Source: Vibrio tasmaniensis 1F-187 (GTDB lineage: Bacteria; Pseudomonadota; Gammaproteobacteria; Enterobacterales; Vibrionaceae). From it: 28,783 nucleotides of DNA. The position numbers and the translations under genes were made by a program. The notes under the pieces were generated by a model. That model saw only the letters and a list, made by a program, of their open reading frames with translations. It was not told where the DNA came from and did no database searches. Within the stretch, counting starts at the first letter, position 1. The number at the start of each line of letters is the position of its first letter. This document shows positions 15,838-24,299 of the stretch, one piece after another. The stretch spans positions 1-28,783 of the forward strand of contig NZ_AJZM02000014.1 in assembly GCF_000272405.2 (NCBI RefSeq). The letters are read 5' to 3'.

Positions 15838-18378
15838 ATGATTCGTATAAACACCTGTGCTGCGAGTATTGCTCTAGCGCTATCTGGTACAGCATTGGCC
15901 GCGCCAACAGCACCTAGCATTGATATGTACGGTTCCAACAACCTACAGTTTTCTAAAATTGAACTCGCGATGGAAACAACCTCTGGTTACAACCAGATGG
16001 TTAAGTATCACGACAAAGCAAAGGTCGATGTCAAGTTCAACCAATGGAGCGGAACATCAGGGAACACTTACAACATCTACTTTGATGGCGTTAAAGTTGC
16101 TACTGGCCCAATTACTGGCAGCCAAACTACAGCTTCATTCGAGTATGGCCAAGGCGGCTTATTTGAGATGAAAATCGAAGCGTGTGATGAAACAGGCTGT
16201 GCCAAAAGTGCACCCGCTCAGATCACCATCGCTGATACCGATGGATCACACCTAGCGCCACTTTCGATGAATGTGGATCCAAACAACAAGTCATACAACA
16301 CAGACCCAAACACGGTAGTAGGTACTTACTTTGTTGAGTGGGGCATCTATGGCCGTGATTACACAGTCGATAACCTACCTGCTGACAATTTGACCCATAT
16401 CCTTTACGGCTTCATCCCAATTTGTGGTCCTAACGAATCAGTGAAATCAGTAGGCGGTAACAGCTACAACGCACTCATGACAGCGTGTCAGGGCGTTAAC
16501 GATTACGAAGTGGTGATTCATGACCCATGGGCGGCTTTCCAGAAGAGTTTCCCTCAAGCAGGACACGAATACAGCTCACCTATCAAGGGTAACTACGCGA
16601 TGATGATGGCGCTAAAACAGCGTAACCCTGATTTGAAGATCATTCCATCGATTGGTGGTTGGACGCTGTCTGACCCATTCTTCGACTTCACAACTAAAGC
16701 TAACCGAGACACCTTCATTGCATCGGTTAAGAAATTCCTTAACACGTGGAAATTCTACGATGGTGTAGATATCGACTGGGAGTTCCCTGGTGGAGGCGGT
16801 GCGGCGCCAGACCTTGGTGACCCTGTGAATGATGGCCCAGCTTACATTGCACTGATGGCAGAACTTCGCACTATGCTTGATCAACTAGAAGCGGAAAACG
16901 GTCGTACTTACGAGCTAACTTCTGCGATTGGTGTCGGTCACGACAAGATCGAAGACGTGAACTATGGTGAAGCAATCCAATACATGGATTACATCTTCGC
17001 AATGACTTACGACTTCTACGGCGGTTGGAACAACGTGTTAGGCCACCAAACAGCACTGAACTGCGGTAACTTCATGCGCCCGGGTCAATGTGATGGTACA
17101 GGGCTAGATGAAAATGGCGAACAGTACACAGGCCCAGCCTACACTACAGACAACGGCATCCAATTGCTTCTTGCGCAAGGCGTTCCAGCGAACAAACTTG
17201 TGGTTGGTACAGCAATGTACGGTCGTGGTTGGGAGGGCGTATTACCGTCATCACTTTCAGATCCTAGCGATCCAATGACAGGCGTGGGTAATGGCAAACT
17301 AACCGGCAGCTCTGCGCAAGGCGTATGGGAAGATGGCGTTATTGACTACAAAGGCATAAAAGCGAACATGCTTGGTGCAAACAACCAAGGCATCAACGGC
17401 TTTGAATATGGCTACGACGAAATGGCAGAAGCGCCTTACGTTTGGAACCGTACTTCAGGCAAGTTGATCACATTTGATGATGACCGCTCAGTGAAAGCAA
17501 AAGGCGCATACGTTCGTAGCCTTGGCCTTGCGGGTCTATTCTCTTGGGAAATTGATGCGGATAACGGCGATATCCTAAATGCGATGCATGAAGGTCTAGC
17601 AGGTGGAACTACTGACCCTGTAAACCGTAAACCAACCGCAGCAGCGGGCGCAGATCAATCGGTTGAAGGCCCTGCTTCTGTTTCTCTAGATGGCAGCGCT
17701 TCAAAAGACAGCGACGGTACAATTGCGAGCTACGCTTGGTCACAAGTAAGCGGAACTGCGGTAACGCTAGCCAGCGCGAATGCGGCTGTTGCGAGTTTCG
17801 ATGTAGTGGAAGTCACACAGCAAGAGACTCTGACATTCAGCCTAACCGTAACAGACAACGAAGGCGCAACGTCAACAGACACAGTTGTTGTCACGGTAAA
17901 CCCTAAGAACACAGGCCCAATCAACACAGCTCCGGTAGCAGTGGTTGCAGCTCCGGCTGAAGCCAATACGGGTGACGTTGTTGTGGTTGATGCTTCGGCT
18001 TCGAGCGATGTGGATCAAGACACGCTGTCCTTCACGTGGGATGTACCTGCAGGTATTGATGCTACTGTTCAAGGCGCTTCAGTAAGCTTTGTCGCGGCTG
18101 AATACACGCAAGATACGACACTGAATTTCTCAGTGACAGTCAGTGATGGTACAGAGACATCAGTCGCGGCTACTTCAGTGAAAGTTCTTAAGAAAACCAC
18201 AGGCGGTGGCACGTGTACTAACGCTTGGGATTCAAGTGCGGTCTACAATGGCGGTGATCAAGTGACTCAAGGTGGTAAGATTTGGGAAGCGAAATGGTGG
18301 ACAACAGGTGAAGATCCAACAACGACTGGCCAATGGGGCGTGTGGAAAGAGATCGGCCCAGCAAGCTGTGCTAACTAA
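15838..18378 (+). CDS. chiA: Secreted chitinase A (GH18) with PKD-like and CBM5/12 domains
   Basis: Extracellular endochitinase cutting beta-1,4-N-acetylglucosamine chains. Domains over 846 residues: signal peptide 1-21 (cut after TALA), a fibronectin-like ChiA N-terminal domain to about 135, GH18 barrel about 155-590, two PKD-like domains (about 597-690 and 697-785), and a C-terminal CBM5/12 chitin-binding domain (about 791-846, with AWDSSAVYNGGDQVTQGGK and Trp-rich KWWTTGEDP). The GH18 signature DGVDIDWE puts the acid catalyst at Glu315, the same number as in Vibrio harveyi ChiA; SIGGWTLSDPFF is the second conserved strand. Length equals the Vibrio ChiA class (about 850). The start has AAGGA about 15 and GAGAG 8 bases upstream. 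Chitin is the usual Vibrio inducer, but no site for that is proven here. Confidence 0.97.
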   Translation: MIRINTCAASIALALSGTALAAPTAPSIDMYGSNNLQFSKIELAMETTSGYNQMVKYHDKAKVDVKFNQWSGTSGNTYNIYFDGVKVATGPITGSQTTASFEYGQGGLFEMKIEACDETGCAKSAPAQITIADTDGSHLAPLSMNVDPNNKSYNTDPNTVVGTYFVEWGIYGRDYTVDNLPADNLTHILYGFIPICGPNESVKSVGGNSYNALMTACQGVNDYEVVIHDPWAAFQKSFPQAGHEYSSPIKGNYAMMMALKQRNPDLKIIPSIGGWTLSDPFFDFTTKANRDTFIASVKKFLNTWKFYDGVDIDWEFPGGGGAAPDLGDPVNDGPAYIALMAELRTMLDQLEAENGRTYELTSAIGVGHDKIEDVNYGEAIQYMDYIFAMTYDFYGGWNNVLGHQTALNCGNFMRPGQCDGTGLDENGEQYTGPAYTTDNGIQLLLAQGVPANKLVVGTAMYGRGWEGVLPSSLSDPSDPMTGVGNGKLTGSSAQGVWEDGVIDYKGIKANMLGANNQGINGFEYGYDEMAEAPYVWNRTSGKLITFDDDRSVKAKGAYVRSLGLAGLFSWEIDADNGDILNAMHEGLAGGTTDPVNRKPTAAAGADQSVEGPASVSLDGSASKDSDGTIASYAWSQVSGTAVTLASANAAVASFDVVEVTQQETLTFSLTVTDNEGATSTDTVVVTVNPKNTGPINTAPVAVVAAPAEANTGDVVVVDASASSDVDQDTLSFTWDVPAGIDATVQGASVSFVAAEYTQDTTLNFSVTVSDGTETSVAATSVKVLKKTTGGGTCTNAWDSSAVYNGGDQVTQGGKIWEAKWWTTGEDPTTTGQWGVWKEIGPASCAN

Positions 18379-18429
18379 AAGTAGGGTTTAACTAAACACC
18401 AACTAAGCGTCAACTAAACACCTAAAATT

Positions 18430-18464
18430 AAAGGCCAACCAAATAATGTCTGGTTGGCCTTTTT
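18430..18464 (+). terminator. Strong, probably bidirectional terminator after chiA
   Basis: A 12-bp perfect stem, AAAGGCCAACCA at 18430-18441 and TGGTTGGCCTTT at 18451-18462, followed by TT. The A-rich left side gives a T-rich tail for the convergent hydrolase gene. Confidence 0.9.
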
Positions 18465-18512
18465 AGTGTTTGTTTTCTTAACCTGCGTTCTACTGACTTA
18501 CGCTCGTTAGGC

Positions 18513-19361
18513 TTAGCTAATCAAGTTATCAAAGCTCTCGAACACTTGTGGGCACTTCATTACTCGTCCGTGGCCTTGCCCTTGAGTTGCAATCAAGTTA
18601 ACGCGACCCATTTCATAGGCTGCACGCTTCGACACATCAAACTTAGTAAACTTATCTTGTTCATCATGAACAATGATAGTTTGAGACTCACGAAGCGCTA
18701 GCTTTCCATAAGGATCAACAGATTGAATCGGGTAGTTAAATTGCTCTTCTACTTCTCCGACTACCGCCTCAAACAGTTTCATTGAGTAACCAGAACGAGC
18801 AACACTGCCAAATAGGTTTTCTAGATAATCCAGTACAGGTGCAATCAGCAACAGCGGCTTGTTTTCCAATTTAACGTGCTTACATTCCAATGCAGAAGCC
18901 GTACCCATGCTGTGACCGACCAAACCTGCTACCTCCCCAACCGAATCTAGAATCGCTTCCAAGCCATTCACAAATGCAGGGATATGACCATGTACACCAT
19001 CACTGCCACCGTGCGCCGGGTGATCATAAGCCAGAGCCGTAAAACCTTTGGCTGCAATATGTTCCATCAGAGGGAAGAACTGACTCGCGGTGCCAGACCA
19101 ACCATGAGTCAGAACCCAAACTGGACCCGAGCCCAAAGAATACGTTTTTAAGACGCCATCACGACCTTTGATTTCACTCTTGATAAGCCCTTGCGGATCG
19201 GCATTTTTCTGCTCAGTACGCATTGGAGTGAGCAGCAGCTTACGTGCCGTTTTCTTCGCATGACTTGGCGCTAAAATGTAGTGCAGATTGGTTGTAGCGC
19301 CAATCAAGCTACGCTTGAAGCTAAATTTGTTCGATGTATTGAAATAGATTTTGTCACTCAT
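18513..19361 (-). CDS. Alpha/beta hydrolase
   Basis: A 282-residue cytoplasmic serine hydrolase. The oxyanion strand reads WVLTHGWSGTASQF, the nucleophile elbow GLVGHSMGTA, the acid likely in IIVHDEQDKFTKF, and the histidine in GQGHGRVM, so the triad is complete. Substrate unknown; an esterase or lipase-like role is likely. Start: ATG at 19361 with AAGGAACG upstream; a start at 19385 adds eight residues without need. A TATACT -10 at 19436-19441 (minus) and, just downstream of it, a 14-base element nearly identical to one beside the tetR gene suggest control by the TetR regulator next door. The ribosome site lies in ATACAAGGA, which fits the CsrA binding consensus. Confidence 0.88.
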   Translation of the reverse strand: MSDKIYFNTSNKFSFKRSLIGATTNLHYILAPSHAKKTARKLLLTPMRTEQKNADPQGLIKSEIKGRDGVLKTYSLGSGPVWVLTHGWSGTASQFFPLMEHIAAKGFTALAYDHPAHGGSDGVHGHIPAFVNGLEAILDSVGEVAGLVGHSMGTASALECKHVKLENKPLLLIAPVLDYLENLFGSVARSGYSMKLFEAVVGEVEEQFNYPIQSVDPYGKLALRESQTIIVHDEQDKFTKFDVSKRAAYEMGRVNLIATQGQGHGRVMKCPQVFESFDNLIS

Positions 19362-19415
19362 GACCGTTCCTTGTATCGCCATCATTGTTGGCGGATCGAG
19401 CTCGGCCCTAAAATC

Positions 19416-19429
19416 GAACGACCGTGCTA
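19416..19429 (-). promoter_or_regulatory. Candidate TetR operator in front of the hydrolase
   Basis: Read on the minus strand, TAGCACGGTCGTTC; 13 of 14 bases match 20228-20241. It is an imperfect palindrome (GCACG-N2-CGTTC). It lies just downstream of a TATACT -10, over the expected transcription start, a classic repression position. The remaining part of the 19386-19600 gap shows nothing else. Confidence 0.5.
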
Positions 19430-19600
19430 TTTGTTAGTATAAAAAATGGCGAAAACGCTATTTATGACTGCTTGCCGCCACTTCTCTTAAAATCTTTTGC
19501 AAACCTTAACTAAGCAAGGTCACATGCTTTGCGAATTCCATGATTTTCGAACTTCATGATTTGCGAGCTAAGTGGCTTACGAGTTAACCTGCTGTATGTA

Positions 19601-20194
19601 TTAAACAGCTTTCCAACTGGCTACCAAGCGCTGTACACCACTCCAAAAATGGGTGTGGCTCGCTTGTTGACCTCGTAACGAGTAGAACAAGTTCGCACTC
19701 AAATAAAGGCCATATAATTCAAAGGTTGCCTGTTTGGGATCTAAATCGGCCCTGAACTGTTTGCTCTCAACCGCTTTTGCTACCTGAATCGTCAAGTAAT
19801 CAATCCACACTGAAATGGTTTTCTGCAGTGCCTTCTGAATCACAGACGTTTCGCTGCCTGCATCTTTCCAAGCATCAATAAACATACAGCTGCCTTGGAA
19901 TGAATGGTTCCAACCCAACCAATTGTCGAGCAACTGTTTCAATTTCGCTTCGATATCACCATCCCCCAGCTTTCTTGCGGGAATAATGACTCTCTCAGTG
20001 AATATGGCGTTGGAATATTCCAGTACAGAGAGTTGCAGGTTCTCTTTAGAGTTGAAGTGTGCAAACAAGCCACTCTTAGACATACCACATTGCTTGGCTA
20101 ACTCACCAATCGTCAAACTCTCGAGACCATTCTCACTCGCAAGCGCGAATGCATGGCTCAAAATATACTCTTTGGTTATCTTTCCCTTGCTCAT
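19601..20194 (-). CDS. TetR/AcrR family transcriptional regulator
   Basis: A 197-residue repressor-type protein. The N-terminal helix-turn-helix is clear: ITKEYILSHAFALASENGLESLTIGELAKQ and CGMSKSGLFAHFNSKENL (about residues 7-52), with the family's SKSGLFAHF recognition region. The C-terminal ligand domain is helical, with GSCMFIDAW in the middle, as in the TetR_C group found with such regulators. The ligand is unknown. It is divergent from an AEC transporter and is followed on the same strand by the alpha/beta hydrolase. A shared 14-base element near both suggests self-regulation and control of these two neighbours. Confidence 0.93.
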   Translation of the reverse strand: MSKGKITKEYILSHAFALASENGLESLTIGELAKQCGMSKSGLFAHFNSKENLQLSVLEYSNAIFTERVIIPARKLGDGDIEAKLKQLLDNWLGWNHSFQGSCMFIDAWKDAGSETSVIQKALQKTISVWIDYLTIQVAKAVESKQFRADLDPKQATFELYGLYLSANLFYSLRGQQASHTHFWSGVQRLVASWKAV

Positions 20195-20227
20195 TATTCA
20201 CCAATAATAAATCTCATGTTTCATTTT

Positions 20228-20241
20228 TAGCACGTTCGTTC
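20228..20241. promoter_or_regulatory. Candidate TetR operator between tetR-type gene and AEC transporter
   Basis: TAGCACGTTCGTTC, with one difference from the copy before the hydrolase. Near-palindrome AGCACG-TT-CGTTCT. It sits 34 bases before the tetR-type start and 115 before the transporter start, where one site can serve both divergent promoters. Confidence 0.5.
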
Positions 20242-20355
20242 TTTTTTTCAAGGTTTTTTACTTAACCCTTGGTATTCATTTTGTCTTATCAAAGAACTGT
20301 GGAAAAATGCGACAGTATTCAAAGGAAATTGAAATCGACTAACAAAGGAAAAACA

Positions 20356-21312
20356 ATGAACACACTTTGGGAACAGTTTGCGTTTTCGGCGTCAGTAACA
20401 GGCCCTATCTGTTTAATGCTGTTTCTTGGTGTGATGCTCAAGCGAATCGGTTTGATCAATGATAATTTCATTGATGTCGCGTCCAAAGTGGTGTTTCAAG
20501 TCACCCTACCCGCGATGCTATTTCTGAGTATTGTTCAATCGAATCACAACTTTTCAGCCAGTAGCGCGTTAGTTGCGTTTGGCGTCATCGCTAACTTTGT
20601 CTTTTTCTTGTTCACGATTTTCTCAACCAAGTTGGTATTCAAAAGCTCTAAAGATCAAGGTGTGATCATCCAAGGTGGATTCCGCGCTAATACCGCGATC
20701 ATCGGCCTCGCCTACGTGGCTAATATTTATGGCAACCAAGGCGTGGCATTGGCTGCTATCTATGTCGCATCTCTGACCGTACTGTATAACATTCAAGCCG
20801 TGATAGCACTGACACCCAAAGGCAAAGACACCGGCGCTAAAGCCATTAAAGTGATCGCCAAGTCCATCACCAAAAACCCGTTAATCATCGCTATTTTCTT
20901 AGCAGTCGTCTTCTATGCACTTTCAATTCCGATTCCAAAAATGGTGACTGATGCTGGGCAATACTTTGCCAACATGACTTTGCCTTTGGCTCTACTTTGT
21001 ACTGGTGGTTCTCTAGATATTAGTTCGCTTAAACAAGAAAAGTTGTCTACGTGGTTCGCCTCTAGTTACAAGTTAATCGCCTCACCTTTACTGACTACAC
21101 TGGCTGGTTGGTACTTAGGGTTTGAAGGGCTCGATCTCGGACTTATCTTCTTGATGAGCGCAGCACCAACGGCAGCGGCAAGCTATGTTATGGCGCGTGC
21201 GATGGGAGGAAACTCAACACTCGCGGCTAACATCATAGCTCTTACTACTGTTGTTTCTCTTATCACTTGTACACTAGGTATATTTGCACTCACTGCAATG
21301 GATTTAATATAG
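20356..21312 (+). CDS. AEC family transporter
   Basis: A 318-residue integral membrane protein with about ten helices, of the auxin efflux carrier family, which in bacteria often moves small organic acids such as malate or malonate. Marks include the N-terminal LMLFLGVMLKRIGLIND, the first half's QVTLPAMLFLSI, NTAIIGLAYVANIYGNQG in the middle, and the second-half repeat TLPLALLCTGGSLD and SAAPTAAASYVMARAMGG. Start: ATG at 20356 with AAAGGAAA upstream; an earlier ATG at 20269 lacks a site and gives a non-membrane tail. It is divergent from the TetR-type regulator with a shared operator candidate between. The substrate is unknown. Confidence 0.92.
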   Translation: MNTLWEQFAFSASVTGPICLMLFLGVMLKRIGLINDNFIDVASKVVFQVTLPAMLFLSIVQSNHNFSASSALVAFGVIANFVFFLFTIFSTKLVFKSSKDQGVIIQGGFRANTAIIGLAYVANIYGNQGVALAAIYVASLTVLYNIQAVIALTPKGKDTGAKAIKVIAKSITKNPLIIAIFLAVVFYALSIPIPKMVTDAGQYFANMTLPLALLCTGGSLDISSLKQEKLSTWFASSYKLIASPLLTTLAGWYLGFEGLDLGLIFLMSAAPTAAASYVMARAMGGNSTLAANIIALTTVVSLITCTLGIFALTAMDLI

Positions 21313-21317
21313 CTGCG

Positions 21318-21369
21318 ACAAGCTTCAAAAAACCGACACAAGCCTTGAAACAAAGGTCATAAGCCTTGA
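21318..21369. repeat. Three imperfect copies of an ACAAGCCTTGA unit, about 20-base period
   Basis: Copies at 21318 (ACAAGCTTCA), 21338 (ACAAGCCTTGA) and 21359 (ATAAGCCTTGA), in the gap after the AEC gene. Non-coding. Confidence 0.4.
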
Positions 21370-21435
21370 TTTAGGACTAACTGGTTGGGCATAAAGGCTG
21401 CTAGATTTCGTAAAAATTTTACTGAGAGATCTGAT

Positions 21436-22476
21436 ATGTCTTCCGTTCAACATACGCCTTCACAACACATCGCCAGTATCGAGTTAGGCAGAGTGATTGC
21501 TATCTTGGCGATCATTGGTTTGCACGGCCAAATGGCACTCACTTATTGGCAAATAGATGAAGTGCCTTGGATCGGTTATGTGCTCAACCAAACCGCTCGT
21601 TTTGCCGTGCCTCTGTTTTTCCTAATTTCCGGTTATCTTATTCAGCCCAAGTTGACTGCATCCCCGTGGCAAACCGTCATTAATTATTCTAAACCACTGC
21701 TTAAAGTATGGTTGACATGGAGCATCATTTGCTTAGTGATGCCATTCAACCTCGCGAAGGTAGAAGAGTTTGGCTACCTAGGTGAGCGCCAAGGCTATTG
21801 GGGTTTCTTAATGAACACGCCACTTAACTCTTTCTTAGAGGGTGGATTGGTTCATTTATGGTTTATTCCCGCTCTCGTATGTGCCGTTTTGATCATTGCT
21901 TTGATCGTCGAAATGAAACTCGACAAACTGCTATTACCAGCGGCTATTGTACTTTACGTTTATGGTGTTTTAGCGGGCAGCTACGCAACGCTAACCGGGT
22001 TAGAAGCACCCTTCTTCACGCGTAATGGCCCGTTCTTTAGCACGTTAATGGTGACCTTAGGTTTCCTTATTCGTCAGAATCAATGGAAAGTGTCATCAAC
22101 TAAAGCGTTGGGGCTATTAGCGTTAGGCATGTTGATTCACTTTGCTGAGGCGGCATGGCTCACCACGTTCGACGTCGGATTCAACATGAATGATTTCTTG
22201 TTTGGCACGGCGCTATGGGGGATGGGCGTGTTTATGTGGCTTTTGGCTAATCCAAACATGGGTAACTACGCTTGGGTTCGTGCCATTTCAAATCGCATGC
22301 TGGGTATCTACGTCAGCCATTTACTGATCATTATCATACTGTTCAATGTCTGCGGAGTATTGGGCATCACTGAGCTAGCTAAAGACATCACCGTGTTCTT
22401 CGGCACCTTTACCCTGAGCTTTATATTGATCGCTGGTATAGAAAAAACGCCACTGCGCCACTGGTTACTTCGTTAG
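21436..22476 (+). CDS. Acyltransferase 3 family integral membrane protein
   Basis: A 346-residue protein of about ten membrane helices in the acyltransferase-3 family (OafA/WecH-like), which usually O-acetylates surface sugars or membrane lipids. Signs are the N-terminal IELGRVIAILAIIGLHGQ with the family His, the RFAVPLFFLISGYLI helix, and HLWFIPALV in the middle. No SGNH domain is fused. Start: ATG at 21436 with GAGAGA upstream; an earlier open start at 21385 has no site. It follows the AEC gene by 123 bases and may be co-transcribed. The acceptor cannot be inferred. Confidence 0.88.
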   Translation: MSSVQHTPSQHIASIELGRVIAILAIIGLHGQMALTYWQIDEVPWIGYVLNQTARFAVPLFFLISGYLIQPKLTASPWQTVINYSKPLLKVWLTWSIICLVMPFNLAKVEEFGYLGERQGYWGFLMNTPLNSFLEGGLVHLWFIPALVCAVLIIALIVEMKLDKLLLPAAIVLYVYGVLAGSYATLTGLEAPFFTRNGPFFSTLMVTLGFLIRQNQWKVSSTKALGLLALGMLIHFAEAAWLTTFDVGFNMNDFLFGTALWGMGVFMWLLANPNMGNYAWVRAISNRMLGIYVSHLLIIIILFNVCGVLGITELAKDITVFFGTFTLSFILIAGIEKTPLRHWLLR

Positions 22477-22571
22477 TGCTCATCTAGCCAACGACGTATT
22501 ACAGGCCTAGTGACCCCCCTCAGTCTGTAATTTGCCCCGATGTAACATTCTTTTCTGCAATGAGGTTCGCC

Positions 22572-22607
22572 TTGCCAGTGAAAGCACTAACTCGCTTTCA
22601 CTGGCAA
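22572..22607. terminator. Perfect 14-bp inverted repeat between convergent genes
   Basis: TTGCCAGTGAAAGC at 22572-22585 and GCTTTCACTGGCAA at 22594-22607, with an 8-base loop. It ends the acyltransferase gene and the convergent araC-type gene, but neither side has a good T tract, so termination may be only partial. The rest of the 22477-22634 gap is plain. Confidence 0.55.
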
Positions 22608-22634
22608 CTTTAAACTCCAACATCCCTTTCCCTC

Positions 22635-23474
22635 TTATGCGTTACTCTCTTTTAACCACTGACGTGGCGACACACCCGATACATGCTGAAATGCGCGTGA
22701 GAAACCTGAATAACTGTTGTAACCGACTTCATCGGCAACCCAGTTGATGGGCTTATTTTGCAGTAACAGAGATTGAGCAACGGAAACACGCCACTTTTGC
22801 ACGTAATCTCCCGGCGTTTCACCCACCTCACGCTTGAACGCTTCTATAAACTGAGTTCGAGACATCGCGGCCAATGACGCCATTTCTGCAACCGAAAAGT
22901 GACGAGCAGGCAACCGGTGAATAGCCGTCACCACAGCAGCAAGCCTTGGGTGTGCAAGAGCAGAGAAAACGCCGCTATCGATTTTTTGCTGTTCAATGAG
23001 ATGACGAAAAATCAACGCCATCAACGCATCACTCAACTTGTCCATTAGGTATTGCTGCCCTGACGATTGTTGTCCTGAAGATGCTTGCCCCGACTCTCGA
23101 AACAGCACCTCAATCACAGGCATTAAGTTCGGTGCATCTTCAAACGGAATCACTATCATGTCGGGCAGAGCCGATAATAAAGGATTCATCTGCCCTGAAC
23201 GATACTCCACGTTCGCACACACAAGCTCAGCACCTTCTCCCACACCTTCAATTACATGTGGTGTGCTATTCGGCAGATAAATAATACAGGGCTGAGAAAG
23301 CTGCCTGCATTCCATATGAGCACCAGATAAGGTCAACTCGCCCGCTCTCAATACGTGAAGGTGCCCTTCTTTGCCTTGTTGCGCGTTAAATGACGACACC
23401 CCACACAGGTTTCCAGAATAGAAAACGCCAGTGCGTATCGAGAAGTGTTCCATTAATTGTGACAGCAGATCCAT
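22635..23474 (-). CDS. AraC family transcriptional regulator with cupin N-terminal domain
   Basis: A 279-residue regulator. The N-terminal two-thirds is a beta-rich sensor of the cupin type (GHLHVLRAGELTLSG, IIYLPNSTPHVIEG), as in AraC_binding/Cupin_6 regulators. The C-terminal 100 residues hold the double helix-turn-helix: FSVAEMASLAAMSRTQFIEAFKREVGETPGDYV and INWVADEVGYNSYSGFSRAFQHVSGVSPRQW. A short duplicated SSGQQ pair sits in the linker region. GGAGAG precedes the ATG. It is divergent from the YHS-domain gene 110 bases away, a likely target. Confidence 0.93.
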   Translation of the reverse strand: MDLLSQLMEHFSIRTGVFYSGNLCGVSSFNAQQGKEGHLHVLRAGELTLSGAHMECRQLSQPCIIYLPNSTPHVIEGVGEGAELVCANVEYRSGQMNPLLSALPDMIVIPFEDAPNLMPVIEVLFRESGQASSGQQSSGQQYLMDKLSDALMALIFRHLIEQQKIDSGVFSALAHPRLAAVVTAIHRLPARHFSVAEMASLAAMSRTQFIEAFKREVGETPGDYVQKWRVSVAQSLLLQNKPINWVADEVGYNSYSGFSRAFQHVSGVSPRQWLKESNA

Positions 23475-23584
23475 GCACTCTCCGAACGATTCGCTTAGTT
23501 TTTAGTTCTTTTGTCCCTTTATAGACCGGACAAGTGGGCTAAATTACTTCAAACAAAATAACCAACACTGACAAGGAACTTGAT

Positions 23585-24061
23585 ATGTCACACATGAAAT
23601 CGACCAGTCAAAAAGTCACTCTATTGGCCGCGTTACTAGGAACCAGCTTTTCGTTAATGGCAGCAGACCTTGATATGAGTGTCGACAACAATGACCTCGC
23701 CATTAAAGGTTATGACCCTGTCGCTTACTTTGCCAATGAGGGGCCAGTTAAAGGCACATCTGAATTCACAGCGACTTATAAGAATGCGATTTATAACTTT
23801 GTGAGCAGTGAAAACCGAGATGAATTCCGATCTAACCCATCGGCTTATGCACCTCAATATGGTGGCTATTGTGCCTTTGGTGTGGCAATGGGTAAGAAAT
23901 TTGAAACGGACCCACTAGCTTGGAAAGTAGAAGGTGGGAAGCTGTACTTGAACTTAGATAAGTCAGTTCAAAAGCGTTGGCTGGAGAATACGCAAGAATT
24001 CATCCAAGACGCCAACAGCAATTGGACCACTATAAAAACCGTGGATGCCTACAAGCTTTAA
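23585..24061 (+). CDS. Secreted YHS-domain protein
   Basis: A 158-residue exported protein: signal peptide about 1-26 (VTLLAALLGTSFSLMAA), then a YHS domain beginning at AIKGYDPVAYFANEGPVKGTSEF, with NRDEFRSNPSAYAPQYGGYCAFGVAMG containing the conserved GGYCA cysteine. YHS domains often bind metals, particularly copper, but here this is only family knowledge. AAGGA lies 8 bases before the ATG, in a CsrA-like ACAAGGA context. It stands divergent to the AraC-type regulator and ends in a strong terminator. Confidence 0.9.
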   Translation: MSHMKSTSQKVTLLAALLGTSFSLMAADLDMSVDNNDLAIKGYDPVAYFANEGPVKGTSEFTATYKNAIYNFVSSENRDEFRSNPSAYAPQYGGYCAFGVAMGKKFETDPLAWKVEGGKLYLNLDKSVQKRWLENTQEFIQDANSNWTTIKTVDAYKL

Positions 24062-24104
24062 GTTCTAGGTTCTAGCCTTCAACGTTTATCCATTGCCCAC
24101 TAAC

Positions 24105-24135
24105 AAAACGGAAGCGACCGAACGCTTCCGTTTTT
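24105..24135 (+). terminator. Rho-independent terminator after the YHS gene
   Basis: A 12-bp stem, AAAACGGAAGCG at 24105-24116 and CGCTTCCGTTTT at 24123-24134, loop ACCGAA, with T's continuing. It lies 44 bases past the stop. Confidence 0.92.
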
Positions 24136-24299
24136 ATTTTCACGGCTCAAATACAAATAAGCAGCCAATTATTGATAACACCAAGATAAACAGCGATGTA
24201 ACGCTCAAATCAGAGAGAAATCAGTGCGATTTCAGCACGAATCAAAACCATTTTTATTCTATACTCCTAAAGATAAGCTTTTCTTTTCATGGAAGAATA

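Noticed and set aside
24093..24299. N-terminal extension of the START protein
   Set aside because: It runs through the terminator of the YHS gene and hides a good signal peptide start at 24300 that has its own ribosome site.
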